From Rana temporaria (lineage: Eukaryota; Chordata; Amphibia; Anura; Ranidae): a DNA stretch of 64,000 nucleotides. Of the stretch, positions 34,963 through 47,555 are shown in pieces. The first letter of the stretch is position 1. Every line of letters starts with the position of its first letter. The stretch is taken from positions 591,769,844 through 591,833,843 of the forward strand of contig NC_053489.1 of the NCBI RefSeq assembly GCF_905171775.1. The letters are read 5' to 3'. The notes below the pieces were generated by a model. That model saw only the letters and a program-made list of their open reading frames with translations, was not told the origin of the DNA and made no database searches. The translations under genes were made by a program, and so were the position numbers.

Positions 34963-35440
34963 TGCCTAGTACACACGATAGGATTTATCCGCGGATACGG
35001 TCCTCCGGACCGTTTCCGCGGATAAATCCTCTGAGGATTTTGATCCGATGGAGTGTACACACCATCAGATCGAAATCCGCGCCGAATTCCCATCGCGATG
35101 ACGTGTCGCGCCATCGCCGCGATGATGACGCGGCGACGTGCGCGACGCTGTCATATAAGGAATTCCACGCATGCGTCGAATCATTACGACACATGCGAGG
35201 GATGGGTTCGGACGGATCGATCCGGTGAGTCTGTACAGACCACCGGATCCATCCGCTGGAGCCGATTCCAGCGGATAGATTTCTTAGCATGCTAAGAAAT
35301 TTTTATCCGCTGGAAATCGGTCGGCTCGAAATATATCCGCGGATAAATATCCGCTGGATCGTACACACCAGCGGATCTATCCGCTGAAACCGATCCGCGG
35401 ATCAATTTCAGCGGATCGATCCTCTCGTGTGTACGGGGCC
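34963..35440. mobile_element. CpG-rich Harbinger-like MITE, copy 2
   Basis: Ends TGCCTAGTACACACGATAGG and CTCGTGTGTACGGGGCC; flanks TAG and TAA. It is closely similar to 33765-34220, including the CpG-rich middle and the TCCGCGGATAAAT / ATTTATCCGCGGA blocks. Confidence 0.82.
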
Positions 35441-36094
35441 TAAGGATAATACCCTCTTGATGACTTGCCAGATCTGTTTTTTTTTAAATGCATCACAATA
35501 GCTCAATATACTCGGGTCGTATAATGCCAGGTGCTGTTCAACCTCTTCTCTGGGTATTGATACATTAATAATAGCCTTCATGATACTTGCTGTCACTGTC
35601 TCTTCCATGTACAGTACTGACACTTGCTGACGAGGCCGCTTTCTGGCACTGACTCTTGCTGGCACAGATATTTTGCTGACACAAAAAGCTGGCAATAATG
35701 CCCAATGCCTCTGATTATTCCTGGCACTGTCGGTATTTCTGGCTAATTAATGCTTCTGTCTGCACATAGAAGCAAATGGTGTTTCCAGACAGCTGCTCCG
35801 TACAAACAGGAAGTGGCTGGAGTGGCTCTGTCCTACTTCTCTATTATTTCCCAATGCATTCTGGGATACAGGAACCTTCACTACCTCTCCCCCAGCACCC
35901 AGCTAACACTTTATAAATGCTTCACTAATGTGCCGTAAATGCTATAGATGTGGTTAGAGTGCAGTTACAAAACACTACCATTGAATTTAAAAGGTGATGC
36001 AGAAATGATAATGCCTCCTGAATGCAACATGCTGCTTAATTTTTTAACATGACACAACACTACCACACCTGTGTGTACTGCACTATGTGGTTCC
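35441..36094. other. No gene identified
   Basis: No recognised element ends or coding signal. Confidence 0.45.
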
Positions 36095-36186
36095 CATTGA
36101 ATGAATGAATGAATGAAAACTTATATAGCGCAGCACATGCAAATTTAATCGCCTCTGGGCGCTTGTTGTTCCTGTCTCCTTTGGTA

Positions 36187-38360
36187 TCAAAAGAGATGAG
36201 TCTTGATCTTTCTCCTGAATGCTAAGTGATTCTCCTCCAACCGAATGCTGGTTGGTAAAGCGTTCCATAGTCTAGGCCCTTGGACCGCGAATCTCCTTTC
36301 TCCTTTGGACTTGTATCTGGCTTTGGGTATCTGGAGGAAATTTTGATTGGTGGAACGCAGAACGCGATTGGGTTTATGAGCTTTTATTTTTTCGCATAGA
36401 TAATGGGGAGCATTCCCATAGATACATCTATGCGTTAGACAGAGTGCTTTAAAAGTGATTCTGTCTTTTACTGGTAACCAGTGAAGGGATCTCAGTGAAG
36501 GTGAGATTGATTCCCAAGGTTTTTTCCCAGTCACAAGTCTAGCGGCCGTATTTTGAACGACTTGTAGACGAGCGATTTGGTACTTGGGGAGTCCGAGGTA
36601 AAGGGCATTTGCATAGTCCAATCTTGAGTTTACAATAGCTCCCACCACGACCGCTATGTCTTCCTTGGGAATAAAAGGAGTAAGTCTGCATAGTAGGCGC
36701 AGCAGATGGTGAGATCCGCTGACTACTGACCCTATTTGTGCGTCCAATGTCATGTGAGAGTCAAAGATGACCCCGAGACTTTTGACTTTGGCGCTAGGGG
36801 TGATGATTTTGCCCAGAATGGGCGGGGGGTCCAAGTTGTTGTAGGTTGATTCATACGCTTGGCGTGAAACAGGAGAAGTTCTGTTTTCTCTCCGTTGAGT
36901 TTAAGATAACTCTTTGTCATCCAGTCCTCTATCAAAGAGAGGCATGTCTCTAGATTGAGGTGATGATCCTTTTTATTGCAAATGCGGAAATATAGTTGCG
37001 TGTCGTCTGCATATGAGTGGTAGAGCAGTTTTTGACTGCTAATAATCTCAAAAAGAGGGCGAAGATAGATGTTGAATAACACCGGCGACAGGGGGGATCC
37101 TTGAGGGACTCCGTACGATACCGTGCGTTTCTCAGAAGTGAAAGGTCCTAACTTCACTATTTGCGATCGGTTTTCCAAAAAAGAGGAGAACCAAGATAAA
37201 TCGCCTTCTGCGACTCTGGCTACTTCAGCTAGCCGAGTCAATAAAAGCTTGTGGTCTACTGTGTCGAAGGCTGCGCTCAGGTCCAACAGAACCAGAAGAC
37301 AAGATTCTCCTTCATCTGCGGCCTCGAGAGCGTCGTCCCATATTTTGAGCAATGCGGTTTCTGTCCCGTGTCCAGGCCGGAATCCCGATTGAAATGGGTC
37401 AAGTAGGTTGTGGGTATCTAGATGATGTTGCAGCTGTTGTACCACTACTTTTTCCATTACATTTGAGAGTACATTTAGACCTGTTATTGGACGACGGTGG
37501 AGTGGGTCCTTGGGGTCCAGGTTGGGTTTCTTCAAGATGGGTCGAATTATACCCTTCTTCAACTGGGAGGGCACTATGCCTTCCCTGAAGGATTGGTTGA
37601 TAAGCTGCGTGATAGGAGGTGCCAGGATGTCGGCGCATTCCTTCAGCAGTTTAGTGGGGATGATATCATTTGGCGCGGTGCTGTTACGCAGAGTACCGAT
37701 GATATTTTTAGTGGCATGGATAGAGATAGGTTCCAGCGTGAACTTACCTGGTTGTGGTGAATTACTGCAGGTATTGTGTAAATCGTTACGGGGAGAGTTG
37801 AGGGGGGAATTATTTTGCTGAATGCTTTGTCGGATCCCCTCGATTTTATTAATGAAGTAATCCGACAATTCACTGCAAAATTCTTGTGAGTCCGAATTGG
37901 GGGCTTCAAGACATCTTGGATTCATGGTCTGAGTGACCAATTTAAAGAGTTCGCGTGGGCGATTAAGGGCGCTGTTGATAGCCTCGGAAAAATAGTTTTT
38001 CTTGGCTTTGAAGATTTCTTTGTGGTATTTTCTTGTTGTTGCTTTGTAGACGATAAGGTTCTCATCTGAAGAGCTTCTTTTCCAGGCGGCTTCCGCCCTT
38101 CTACGCTCTTGCTTCAGTAATGCCAGTTGGTTGTTGAACCAGCTGGAGTGTTTTTTCCGGATGCAGGTTTTACGTTTCGGCGCTATTAAGTCGGCTGACT
38201 GTAATAGGGCTGTGTTTATGGTATACAGCGTTTCTTCAGCCGTTTGATGCGGCTGAATTGTATTTATTTTTTTCCTTAACGTGGCTTTGAAGAGTTCCGA
38301 GTGGAGCTTCTTCTGACATCTAGTCCAGTGTGTTGTCACTAGATTTGATGTTTTAGTTAA
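36187..38360 (-). pseudogene. L2-like ORF2, reverse transcriptase and C-terminal part
   Basis: The frame from 38339 to 36750 (529 codons, with no natural start because it is the continuation of the endonuclease part) contains LLDPFQSGFRPGHGTETALL, DLSAAFDTVDH (residues 353-363, first catalytic aspartate), GVPQGSPLSP (410-419) and SYADDTQLY (442-450, the catalytic YADD). The end of the protein (VKSLGVIFDSHM, SRLDYANALYLGLP, LRSLHWLPVKDRITFK, RLWNALP) lies in another frame, 36834-36187. The switch is at a run of six G on the plus strand near 36824-36830, so one inserted or lost base separates the two. All reverse transcriptase motifs are intact. The long open frame suggests a fairly young copy. 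Confidence 0.92.
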
Positions 38361-38853
38361 AGGAACACTAAAGGTTCGTTTTTTATTAGATCAATTGATT
38401 GCTGTAAGCTAGCGCATTTAAATATCACTTACCTCGTTTTTCCTTTTGACCTCCAAAATACAGTAATCCAGGTTTAAAAATGCCATTTCCTGTCACTCCT
38501 CTTCTTGCTTTCCACCAGCATCTGAGCCGTTTTGCATGGTGGAAAGCAGAATGTGCTCACCCCCTCCCTATGACTACAGCCCTGCGTGAAGATGCTCTCT
38601 TATCCCTCACAGGCATGGAGGCTAAGCCTAATGGGAACTGTAGTTCCTATTAGGCCGTGATGTAGCAAGAATGAATGCGCACCGCAAACCAGGAAGTCAG
38701 TGAGAATAACGATTCAGGAGTGCTGGAGGTGAATAAAACGGCTCGATTTCAACAGGTATCAAACTAGTTATAATGCAAAACATTACTTTTTACTTTATCA
38801 GCTACTGTCAGACTTTAATTTAAGAGGAAAATATTTTTGTCTTTACAACTCCT
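38361..38853. mobile_element. TTAA-flanked MITE inserted in the L2 LINE
   Basis: TTAA at 38357-38360 and 38854-38857. Ends AGGAACACTAAAGG and TTTACAACTCCT are related inverted ends. Removing it with one TTAA restores the L2 reading frame, which confirms the boundaries. Confidence 0.92.
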
Positions 38854-39375
38854 TTAAGGGTGGGAAATCGGAAATAATGAATTTAATTGCATGGTGATCT
38901 GTCCATGGCAATGGTTCATTTCCCAAGATTTTTATTTCCAGATCTTGTCTGAAAATAAGATCGAGTGTGTGACCTGAAGCATGTGTGGGCCCACATACTA
39001 GTTGTTGTAGCCCTAATCCTTCGAAGTGATCAATGCAGGCGTCGGCAACGGGGTCTTGCAGGGAGTTGGCCCAGAGATTGAAGTCCCCGAGCAGCAAAAG
39101 GTGTTTGCTGTTAAGGCTATAGGTGGAGATAAAGTCCGTCAATGATGGGAGAAACTGCGATTTTGGGCCAGGTGGCCTATAGCAGAGTAGAATCCGGACG
39201 GTCTCCTGGGAGTTTGTTTGTAGTTGCAGGGTAAGGGTTTCCATAAATGGAAGAGGGTTTTGAAGGACAGGTTTAGTGATTGCAAGATGAGTCTTATGGA
39301 TCACCGCCAGTCCTCCTCCTCTTTGCCCTATTCTGTTTTCAGTTATGAATGGCCAGCCCTGCCCATTGTATTATT
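38854..39375 (-). pseudogene. L2-like ORF2, endonuclease domain part
   Basis: On the minus strand the frame reads ENRIGQRGGGLAVIHK, then ILLCYRPPGPKSQFL, HLLLLGDFNLWAN and WTDHHAIKFII. These are the RGGG, YRPP, GDFN and (S/T)DHH motifs of apurinic-type endonucleases of LINEs. The N-terminal catalytic segment is absent. The frame runs into the TTAA insertion (SDFPPL..). Joining the sequence across it with one TTAA gives PPLTKTSNLVTTHWTR in frame with the reverse transcriptase part. Start codon and first half are lost. Confidence 0.85.
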
Positions 39376-39799
39376 CATGGGCAGGGCTGGCCCTATCTTG
39401 GGACCCGTGGGGTCCATGGGACCCAGACGGCACTTTAAGAGGGGCAGCGCCAAGTTTTTCATTCACGCGGGGCAAATGCCCCAGAACCAGTCACTGTTTT
39501 GGGGCTCAAAAGAGCTTCCCCTGGAGCCCACACTGCCTGCACATTGGGGGCCGCCCCATGATGCCTGTAGTCCACATGGAGCAGGGGAGGCGGTGGGGCT
39601 GGGAGCTCCGCTCACTTTCAGCCGCCGCCCCTGATGCAGTCTGCATGGAGAAGGCTGAGGCTGCAGGTGCACCGTGCAGCTAAGTACTGGGTTTGGAGTG
39701 GAAGATGCAGCTCTGACATCCCCAAAGTGCAGATCGGATGTGGAGTGAGCTGACTGGCAGGTAGGTCCTACTCCCCAATGCGATGGCTGCCTGTGGACT

Positions 39800-40130
39800 T
39801 TCTGATGAGGTGGCACAGATAGGCTGCACTGGTGGGCACTGTTGAGGTGGCACTGATTGGCACTGATAGGCTGCACTGGCAGGCACTGATGGACACTGAT
39901 AGGCTGCACTGGCAGGCACTGATGGGCACTGTTAAGCTGCACTGATGGACACTGATGGGCAGTGATATGCTGCACTGGTGGGCACTAATAGGCTGCATTG
40001 ATGGAAACTGATGAGGTGGCACTGATGGACCCTGATAGGCTGCACAGGTAGGCACTGATGTACACTGATAGGGGGTACTGATGGACACTGATAGGCTGAA
40101 CTGATGAGGTGGCACTGATAGACAATACAA
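39800..40130. repeat. GGCACTGAT/GGCTGCACTG tandem array
   Basis: Short units GGCACTGATAGGCTGCACTG and GGCACTGATGGACACTGAT alternate irregularly. Frames through it are low-complexity peptides, not genes. Confidence 0.85.
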
Positions 40131-40328
40131 TTTGCATATATTACCCTAACCTATCCATATACTGCCCTAGCCTGCCCCTGTACTGCCCTAGCCCACCCCT
40201 ATACAGCCCTATCCCAGTGGCATATCAACCATGGGTGCGACATGTTCACTGCACACAGGCCCAGAGGGGTGGGGGGGGGGCACTGTGCTGACATGCTGAC
40301 ACACACTGCACTCATGGATGCCCTAGCA

Positions 40329-41670
40329 CAGGGCTCAAAATTTCAAGTCCTAAGCTACTAGCCAGGCCTTAAGAGTTACTCGCCACCATTTGCTCCACCC
40401 TACCCCTACCCTGCCCGCCCATAATTCCGCCCCTAAACACGCCCTCTTCAATTGTCTTATGAAATGACACTGTTAAACGTTTTATGCAGAATTAAGGTTC
40501 AAAAATAAATATTAACATAAAGCATATTTCATTAATCTGACTGTGATAAATATAAAAAGGATAAAATATGATTGGCTGCTATAGACACCGTACACATCAT
40601 TGCTGCCTTGTTAAGTAAACATGTGCTACATACAGACTGCAGGGTTGAGAGGTGCGCTAGACTAGATGACTGGGCAGGAGTGACACCTTTCCATCCCTAA
40701 GGCTCCACTCACACCTGTGCAAAATTACGTAGTTCTGCATGCATTTATAAAACGTGCTAAAACGACATCACATTTTCTGCATGATTCATTGTAAATGGCA
40801 TCCCAAACATCGCAAGCTGACATGCATTTTTCTGCATGCAAAAATGTGCAAACACTGTAAAATGAGTGGTGTAAAAAAACACCCAAAACGTATGCGGCAA
40901 AGGCCCAATGAGCTACTTTGCCTTGTGTATGGTATCCCATTTAAATTAATGGGCTGTAAGGGGGCCTAATGGCAACCAATGAGAAGCCAGTATACTTGCT
41001 ATGGCTACTGCACTGAGTGACTAGGCCCAACTGTCTGTACATCCTCAGACTTTAGAGACAAGAACATTCAGTGCAGTATCTCTAGTACCAATCAGAGCCT
41101 GCCTTACATTGGCGTAAGGTCTCAGTGAGCTAAGTTCTGATAGGCTGCTATGGGTGGCTGCACTGTGCTCCACTGAATAAGGTAGGTAGGGAGGGGTGTG
41201 AGTCAGTAAGTGGGCAGCCTGTGCTCACCATCCCTGTACACTGCCAGCCTGTGCACACTCACACACACGGACTTGTCTCTGACCTTCTCCCCGACCTCAC
41301 GGTTCTCACTTCTTCCTAGACGTTGTACCCTGAAGCCTGCCGGACTCTTCTTCCTCCTTCCCACTGTCCTCTGACGAACGTCTCCTCCTGTCTGCCATCA
41401 TCATGTCTGTAAAAATAGAATCCGCGGGGCTGCACTGGAAACTACACTTCCCAGCATTCAGCGCAACACACAGAGCCCTCCATAGAGATGACTGGGGGAG
41501 GCGGCTTTTGTAGCTTGTCTAAGCCGAGTGGACATGCTCTCCGCCCGAGCCGAGTGGACCTGCCCAAGCAGACCTGACCTGGCCCGAGCCAAGCAGATCC
41601 GCCCCCCACCCGAGCCGGAATACTCGCCCTCAATACATTTTCACTCGCCAAATGAAAATTTTGAGGGCTG
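40329..41670. mobile_element. hAT element (inner)
   Basis: Flanks CCCTAGCA (40321-40328) and CCCTAGCG (41671-41678) match at 7 of 8. Ends CAGGGCTCAAAATTTCAAG and AAAATTTTGAGGGCTG are inverted. The interior has no transposase. Both ends also share the words CTCGCCA-type and TTTGC near the termini. Confidence 0.88.
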
Positions 41671-41979
41671 CCCTAGCGCACCAAGATGGGGGAGCGGTAA
41701 CATAATGGTAAGTCATATCATTTTGCATATAGACAAGGTGTTGTTGCATGCAAGTCTGACTTCCTGATGAATTTAATTTTAGTTTTAACGATCATGATAT
41801 AAAATAATGGATGTGGGGGCCTTTTGGTGGGCATGATTTTTTTTGGAGGGGGGTGTAGGGCAACATTTCATTCTTGGACCCAGGCAGCACAATGTCTTGG
41901 ACTGGCCCTGTTCATGGCAGTCATTGAAGGGCAGAAACGAGGCTTTAAAAACCCTGCTTAAATGCAGCTTAAAGACAGT

Positions 41980-42725
41980 GGCCTGGATTCAGATAGCTTC
42001 GCCTATCTTTAGGCGGGCGTAGCGTATCTCAGATACACTACGCCGCCGTAAGTTTGAGCAGCAAGTTGTGTATTCACAAACAACTCGCGCTTAAACTTAT
42101 GGCAGCGCAGTGTAACTGGACCGGCGTAAGCCCGCCTAATTCAAAATAGGCTGGTTGGGGGTGTGTACTATGTAAAATAGTACTGACCCCACGTTTTTGA
42201 CATTTGCAACGAACGGCGCATGCGCCGTCTGTGGACATATCCCAGTGCGCATGCTCCAAATGACGTTGGCAAATCGGCATGCTTTCGACGTGAACGTAAA
42301 TTACTGTCCAGCCGTATTCGCGAACGACTTACGCAAACAACGTAAAAAATTCAAAACTCGGCGCGGGAACGATGGCCATACTTAACATTAGCTACGCCTC
42401 ATATAGCAGGGGTAACTATACGCCGGAAAAAGCCGAACGCAAACGACGTAAAAAAAAAAAGCGCCGGGCGGTCGTTCGTTTCTGAATCGGCGTAAATACT
42501 AATTTGCATATTCCTCGCGTAAAAATATGGAAGCGCCACCTAGTGGCCAGCCTGAAATTGCAGCCTAAGATACGACGGTGTAAGACACTTACACCTGTCG
42601 GATCTTAGGGATATCTATGCGTAACTGATTCTCTGAATCAGGCGCATAGGTACGACCGACCCCACTCAGAGATACGACGGCGTATCTGGAGATACGTCAT
42701 CGTATCTCTTTTTTGAATCCGGACC
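41980..42725. mobile_element. Harbinger-like MITE (GGCCTGGATTCA ends)
   Basis: Ends GGCCTGGATTCAGATAG and TTTTGAATCCGGACC are inverted; many further blocks (TACGACGG, CCGTCGTA-like, GGATCTTAGG) pair. It shares GCGGGAACGATGGCCATACTT and the GATATCTATGCGTAACTGATT block with the element at 60901-61590. Confidence 0.75.
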
Positions 42726-43388
42726 AAGGTATTGATGCACGTGTTTATAAGCCCCTAAAGCTTCTCCTACTCCAGATACAACTTGTGTTATATATCTAAC
42801 CACATATGGCCTTATTGACTAAATTGCCTTTCCTATGATCTCTCCATTTTGTCATCTATTTTTGCATCCAGTTTTGAATTTGGTATCTGTGAATCAGCAT
42901 TGAGACGTATCTTCACTTTGACCATTTGATTAACAAGAACAACCTCTCTTCAGGGGAATGCCAGTGCCATAACCATTACACTAACTACTAAAATACAGCA
43001 TGAAAATCTTGACTGTGGCTCACGGTTCTAAGTCACTTAACGTAATCCAGCCTAGCACAAATCTCTAATCGCACACTAAGAAGGGTTTAACAATTCCCCT
43101 ACTACAAATGCTACAATATTCTAGTGTTATGTTAATGCACAGTGTGTTTTTCAGAGGCATTACAGGGGCTTTCCAGGTTACGCTGTTAAACGTATCCCTT
43201 GTTAGAAACCCTTCCAAATAGTAATGACCTTTTGTCTCTGATATTTACATTTGTCCAGAGGACTGTAGTTGTGTCTATATATAATTGAACAAAGGCACAA
43301 TTTTCATACTTTTGGTTTTGTATGCGACCAGAATAAAATTAAAACAAAACAATCCCAATGAATTTGTAATGCAGACTTTCAGGTTTAA
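42726..43388. other. No gene identified
   Basis: No recognised element or coding signal. Confidence 0.5.
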
Positions 43389-43864
43389 GGTGTTACTAAA
43401 CCCACAACAGTAAAATCAGTCTGTATATGCAGCATAGCATGCTTGTTATACCCACTGTGGACTTAAGGAGTTAATCCTCTGCATTGTGTAAAAAGGCGGT
43501 TTGCATAGATCATTCCCCTCCTGTACTGTCTATCTGGGGAAGGCCAGCTAACACAGGTAGGGTAGCCAACCTGCTTAGCTGTGTCTTTTTTGCTGGAGAG
43601 AACATTTACTTGTTCTCAGAGCTAGCCAAGTCACATGATATTGACATCACACAGGTGGGCGTGTATACAGGCTGTAGTGGAAATCTCCTCCTACCTGAAA
43701 TCTCAGCACTGGAGAAACTGTGAAGTATATCCTGTAACCGTGGTATATAGATCAGCTAAAAGGTATATAGTGGCAGTATTTTATTGTTAAAAGAAGATTT
43801 ATAAGCTGTGGGCACTGCGGGTAGATGGATTAACTATTTTCATATTACTAGGTTTAGTAACACT
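43389..43864. mobile_element. TTAA-flanked MITE (GGTGTTACTAAACCC ends)
   Basis: TTAA at 43385-43388 and 43865-43868. Inverted ends GGTGTTACTAAACCC and GGTTTAGTAACACT. A related end is present at 14570, and a lone one near 27425. Confidence 0.85.
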
Positions 43865-43974
43865 TTAATTCAAGGGATTGAACATAAATATCAAGTACAA
43901 ATTTTAGGAACTTCAACCATTTTTATACACAGTCCCACCCAAGATGGGGTAAGTGCTGGGCAGACCGTGGGCGG

Positions 43975-44225
43975 GTGGGTGTCACAGTGGCTACATTTGA
44001 TGGGCACAAGTGGCTGCATATGATGGGGCACAAATGGCTGCATATTATGGGCACAAGTGGCTGCATATGAGAGGCACAGTGGCTGCATATGATGGGCACA
44101 AGTAGTGGCTGCATATGATGGGCACAAGTGGCTGCATATGATGGGGCACAGTAGCTGCATTTGATGGGCACAATGGCTGTAAATTATGGAACAGTGGTTG
44201 CATTTGATGGGCACAGTGAGGATGC
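43975..44225. repeat. 23-bp tandem array (TGATGGGCACAAGTGGCTGCATA)
   Basis: About eleven units of GATGGGCACAAGTGGCTGCA with small indels. The minus-strand frames (MQPLVPIICSH-type) are repeat artefacts. Confidence 0.85.
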
Positions 44226-44539
44226 AATTGATGTTTTTTATTTTTCAGTATGTTTGCCCCCCCCCAAAACATTTTGACCACCAACCGCCACTGCAATAGA
44301 ACCGCCACTGCAATAGATAGTGTGGGCACGCCCATCCGCTGTACGGAGGAGGAGCCAATGACCCTATGTCTGCCAGCCACCCGCGATCACTTCACAGAGA
44401 GGCAGAATGGGGATCTGTAAACAAAGCAGATCCCCGTTCTGACAGGGGAGAGCATGGAGATCTGTTTCTAGTAATCAAGAACAGCGATCTCTGTTCTTCC
44501 TGTCATTACTTCCCATGCACAGTTAAAAACACACTGAGA

Positions 44540-45149
44540 GAACACATTTAAACCCTTTGCTTACCCCTATAGTTAACCCCTTCCCTGCCAGTGTCATTTA
44601 TACACTGATCAGTGCATTTTTTTTTAGATCAGTGTATTGTTGTCGCTGGTCCCCAAAAAGTGTCACTTAGGGTCAGATTTGACCGCCGCAATGTTGCAGT
44701 CCCGCTAAAAATCGCTGATTGCCGCCATTAGTAGTAAAAACAAAAAAAAGTGTAAAAAGCAAATAAATCTATCACATAGTTAGACGCTATAACTTTTGCA
44801 CAAACCAATCAACATACGCTTATTGGGATTTTTTTTTTACCAAAAATATGTAGCAGAATACATATTGGCCTAAATTGATGAAGAAATTATTTTTTTTACA
44901 TTTTTTGGGGGGATATGTATTATAGCAGAAAAATTGTCGGTTTCTTTTGTTTATAGTCCAAAAATAAAAAACTGCAAAGGTGATCAAATATCACCAAAAG
45001 AAAGATCTATTTGTGGGAAAAAAAGATATACATTTTATTTGGGTACATCGTTGCACGCCCGCGCAATTGTCAGTTAAAATAATACAGTGCCGTATCGCAA
45101 AAAAATGGCCTGGTCATTAAGGGGGTAAATCCTTCTGGGGCAGAAGTGG
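44540..45149. mobile_element. TTAA-CCACTT family copy, reverse orientation
   Basis: The right end is CAGAAGTGG followed by TTAA (45150-45153), the reverse complement of the start at 7451. Interior blocks (CAAACCAATCAACATACGC, GCAGAATACATATTGGCC, GGTGATCAAATATCACCAAA, GCGCAATTGTCAGTTAAA) correspond in reverse order to 7500-7900. The left limit is uncertain and may extend to about 44270. Confidence 0.75.
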
Positions 45150-45169
45150 TTAACGATCTCTTCAGTAAC

Positions 45170-45903
45170 GAAACATGTTACCATGTTTCCTGGTGGGGAA
45201 TTTTTTGATGTACAGTGTTAGTTTTCCGCCACACATAGATTTTCCCACCTGAGCTGTGCATCCCTGCAGCTCCATCAGAGTTACCATTACCATGGGCCTC
45301 TTGGCTGATTCTCTGATTAATGCTCTCCTTGCCCAGCCGGTCAGTTTAGGTGGACGGCCATGTCTTGGTAGGTTTGCAGTTGTGCCATACTCTTTGCATT
45401 TTCAGATGATGAATTGAACAGTGCTCAGATGTTCAAAGCTTGGGATATTTTTTTATAACCTAAACCTGCTTTAAACTTCCACAACTTTATCCCTGACCTG
45501 TCTGGTGTGTTCCTTGGCCTTCATAATACTGTTTGTTCACTAAGGTTCTCTAAAAAACCTCTGAGGGCTTCACAGAACAGCCGTATTTATACTGAGATTA
45601 AATTACACACGGGTGGACAGGATTTACTTACTAATTAGGTGACATCTGAAGGCAATTGGTTCCACTAGATTTTAGTTATGTGTATCAGAATAAAGGGGGA
45701 TGAATACAAATGCACACCACACTTTTTAGATATTTTTTGGGTAAAAAAAAAAATTAAAACCATTTATCATTTTCCTTCCACTTCACAATTATGTGCCACT
45801 TTGTGTTGGTCTATCACATAAAATCCCAATAAAATATATATCCGTTTTTAGTTGTAACTTGACATAATTTCAAGGGGTATGAACACCCTTTCAAGGCACT
45901 GTA
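45170..45903. mobile_element. DNA transposon fragment (CAAGGCACTGTA end)
   Basis: The right end TTTCAAGGCACTGTA is a terminus common among vertebrate DNA transposons that duplicate TA. The sequence TGGGCCTCTTGGCTGATTCTC and CACTTTGTGTTGGTCTATCAC is strongly repeat-like. I did not find the left end and do not assign a superfamily. The left coordinate is approximate. Confidence 0.5.
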
Positions 45904-47555
45904 AATCCACCTGCTGCTCCACACTTTGAGAGGTATCAATTAAATGAACACAATGTTGGTACCTTACCGCCGACAAGGTGTCTAGGTTCAACAAGGACTT
46001 AGATGATAAATGCTGGAGGCTGTGTGGACAAAGGGGAGATATGCTTCATATATTTTGCAAATGCTCCAAGCTGAAACATTGATGGAAGGCAATCCACCTA
46101 CGATAACTTCCACCTGCTCTCTGAAGTCACCCAAATGATAATACCCGAACAGCCCACTACAGCTCAGACATACCATAATCCATATTTTAAAGGAGTTGTA
46201 AAGGAAACATTTTTTTTTTGCTGAAATGACTGTTTACAGGGTATAGAGACTATGGGCCAGATCCACAAAAACCTGGCGCAACTTAAAAAATCCCATTTAA
46301 GTTACACTGACTTAAAATCTCTACCTAAGTGCCTGATCCACAAAGCACTTACCTAGAAATTTCAGGCCGTGTAACTTAAGTGCCGCCGTCGCAAGGCGGT
46401 CCTCCTCTCCGGGGGGCGTTTAAAATTTAAATGAGGCGCGCTCCCGCGCCGGCCGTACTGCGCATGCGTGTGACGTCATTTTCCCGACGTGCAGCGCGCG
46501 AACGTAATTGACGCCGGGCGGCTTTGTGGATTGCGACGGGACACTAAAGTTGCGACGGGTGAAAAAAAATATACGCGCCGGGAAAACAAATAATTAAAAA
46601 AAAATGACAGCGTCGCTCAGCATGCATTCCTGAGAGGGAGAACTCCATGCCAATTTTCAAAGAAAAAACCGGCATGGGTTCCCCCCCCAGGAGCATACCA
46701 GGCCCTTAGGTCTGGTATGGGTTGTAAGGAGACCCCCCCCACGCCGAAAATTCGACGTAGGGGGTCCCCCTACAATCCATACCAGACCCGTATCCAAAGC
46801 ACGCTACCCGGCCGGTCAGGAAGGGAGTGGGGAGGAGCGAGCGCCCCCCCCCCCTCCTGAGCCGTGCCAGGCCGCATGCCCTCAACATGGGGGGGTTGGG
46901 TGCTCTGGGGCAGGGGGGCGCACTGCGGGCCCCCCCACCCCAGAGCACCCTGTCCCCATGTTGATGAGGACAGGACCTCTTCCCGACAACCCTTGCCGTT
47001 GGTTGTCGGGGTCTGCGGGCGGGGGCTTATCGGAATCTGGGAGTCCCCTCAAATAAGGGGGCCCCCAGATACCGGCCCCCCACCCTAAGTGAATGGATAT
47101 GGGGTACATCGTACCCCTACCCATTCACCTGGAGGCAAAAAGTAAAAGTTATTAAACACACAACACAAGGGTTTTTAAAATAATTTATTATTCTGCTCCG
47201 GAGGCACCCCCCTGTCTTCTTTATTAGCTCTATTACCAGGGGGGGCTTCTTCTTCCACTCTCCGGGGGTCTTCTTCCACTCTCCGGGGGGGGTTTCTTCT
47301 TCCGCTCTCCGGGGGGGGCTTCTCCGCTCTCCGGGGGTCTTCTTCTATCTTCGCCGCTCTCCGCTGTTGACTCGGCGAACCCCGGATCTTCTGCAGCTGT
47401 CCGGTGCCTTCTTCTTCAGCGCTGGCTGCCTGCTATCTTTGTGTGTTAGCTCAATTACGAGCAGGCAGCCATCGCGGTCTTCTGTGACGTCAGGGTCTTC
47501 TCTTCTGTTCTTCTCCCCTCTTCCGATGTTGACTCGTCGCCTCTTGTCACTGTAA

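Larger units (their letters stand above)
36095..39380 (-). mobile_element. L2-like LINE, 5'-truncated
   Basis: Minus-strand LINE. The 3' end is GCGCTATATAAGTTTTCATT followed by an (ATTC)n tail (plus strand GAATGAATGAATG at 36096-36112), as typical of L2-type elements. It contains the C-terminal part of an endonuclease domain, a reverse transcriptase and the C-terminal region. A TTAA-type MITE (38361-38853) interrupts it. The 5' part beyond about 39375 is missing, and a hAT element begins at 39382. Confidence 0.88.
39382..41910. mobile_element. hAT element (outer) containing another hAT element
   Basis: Flanks TTCATGGG (39374-39381) and TTCATGGC (41911-41918) match at 7 of 8. Ends CAGGGCTGGCCCTA and GGACTGGCCCTG. 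It contains a minisatellite (39800-40130) and the second element 40329-41670. Without that insert it is about 1.2 kb. No transposase. Confidence 0.88.

Noticed and set aside
44045..44380. Minus-strand histidine/proline-rich frames
   Set aside because: They are produced by the 23-bp tandem array.
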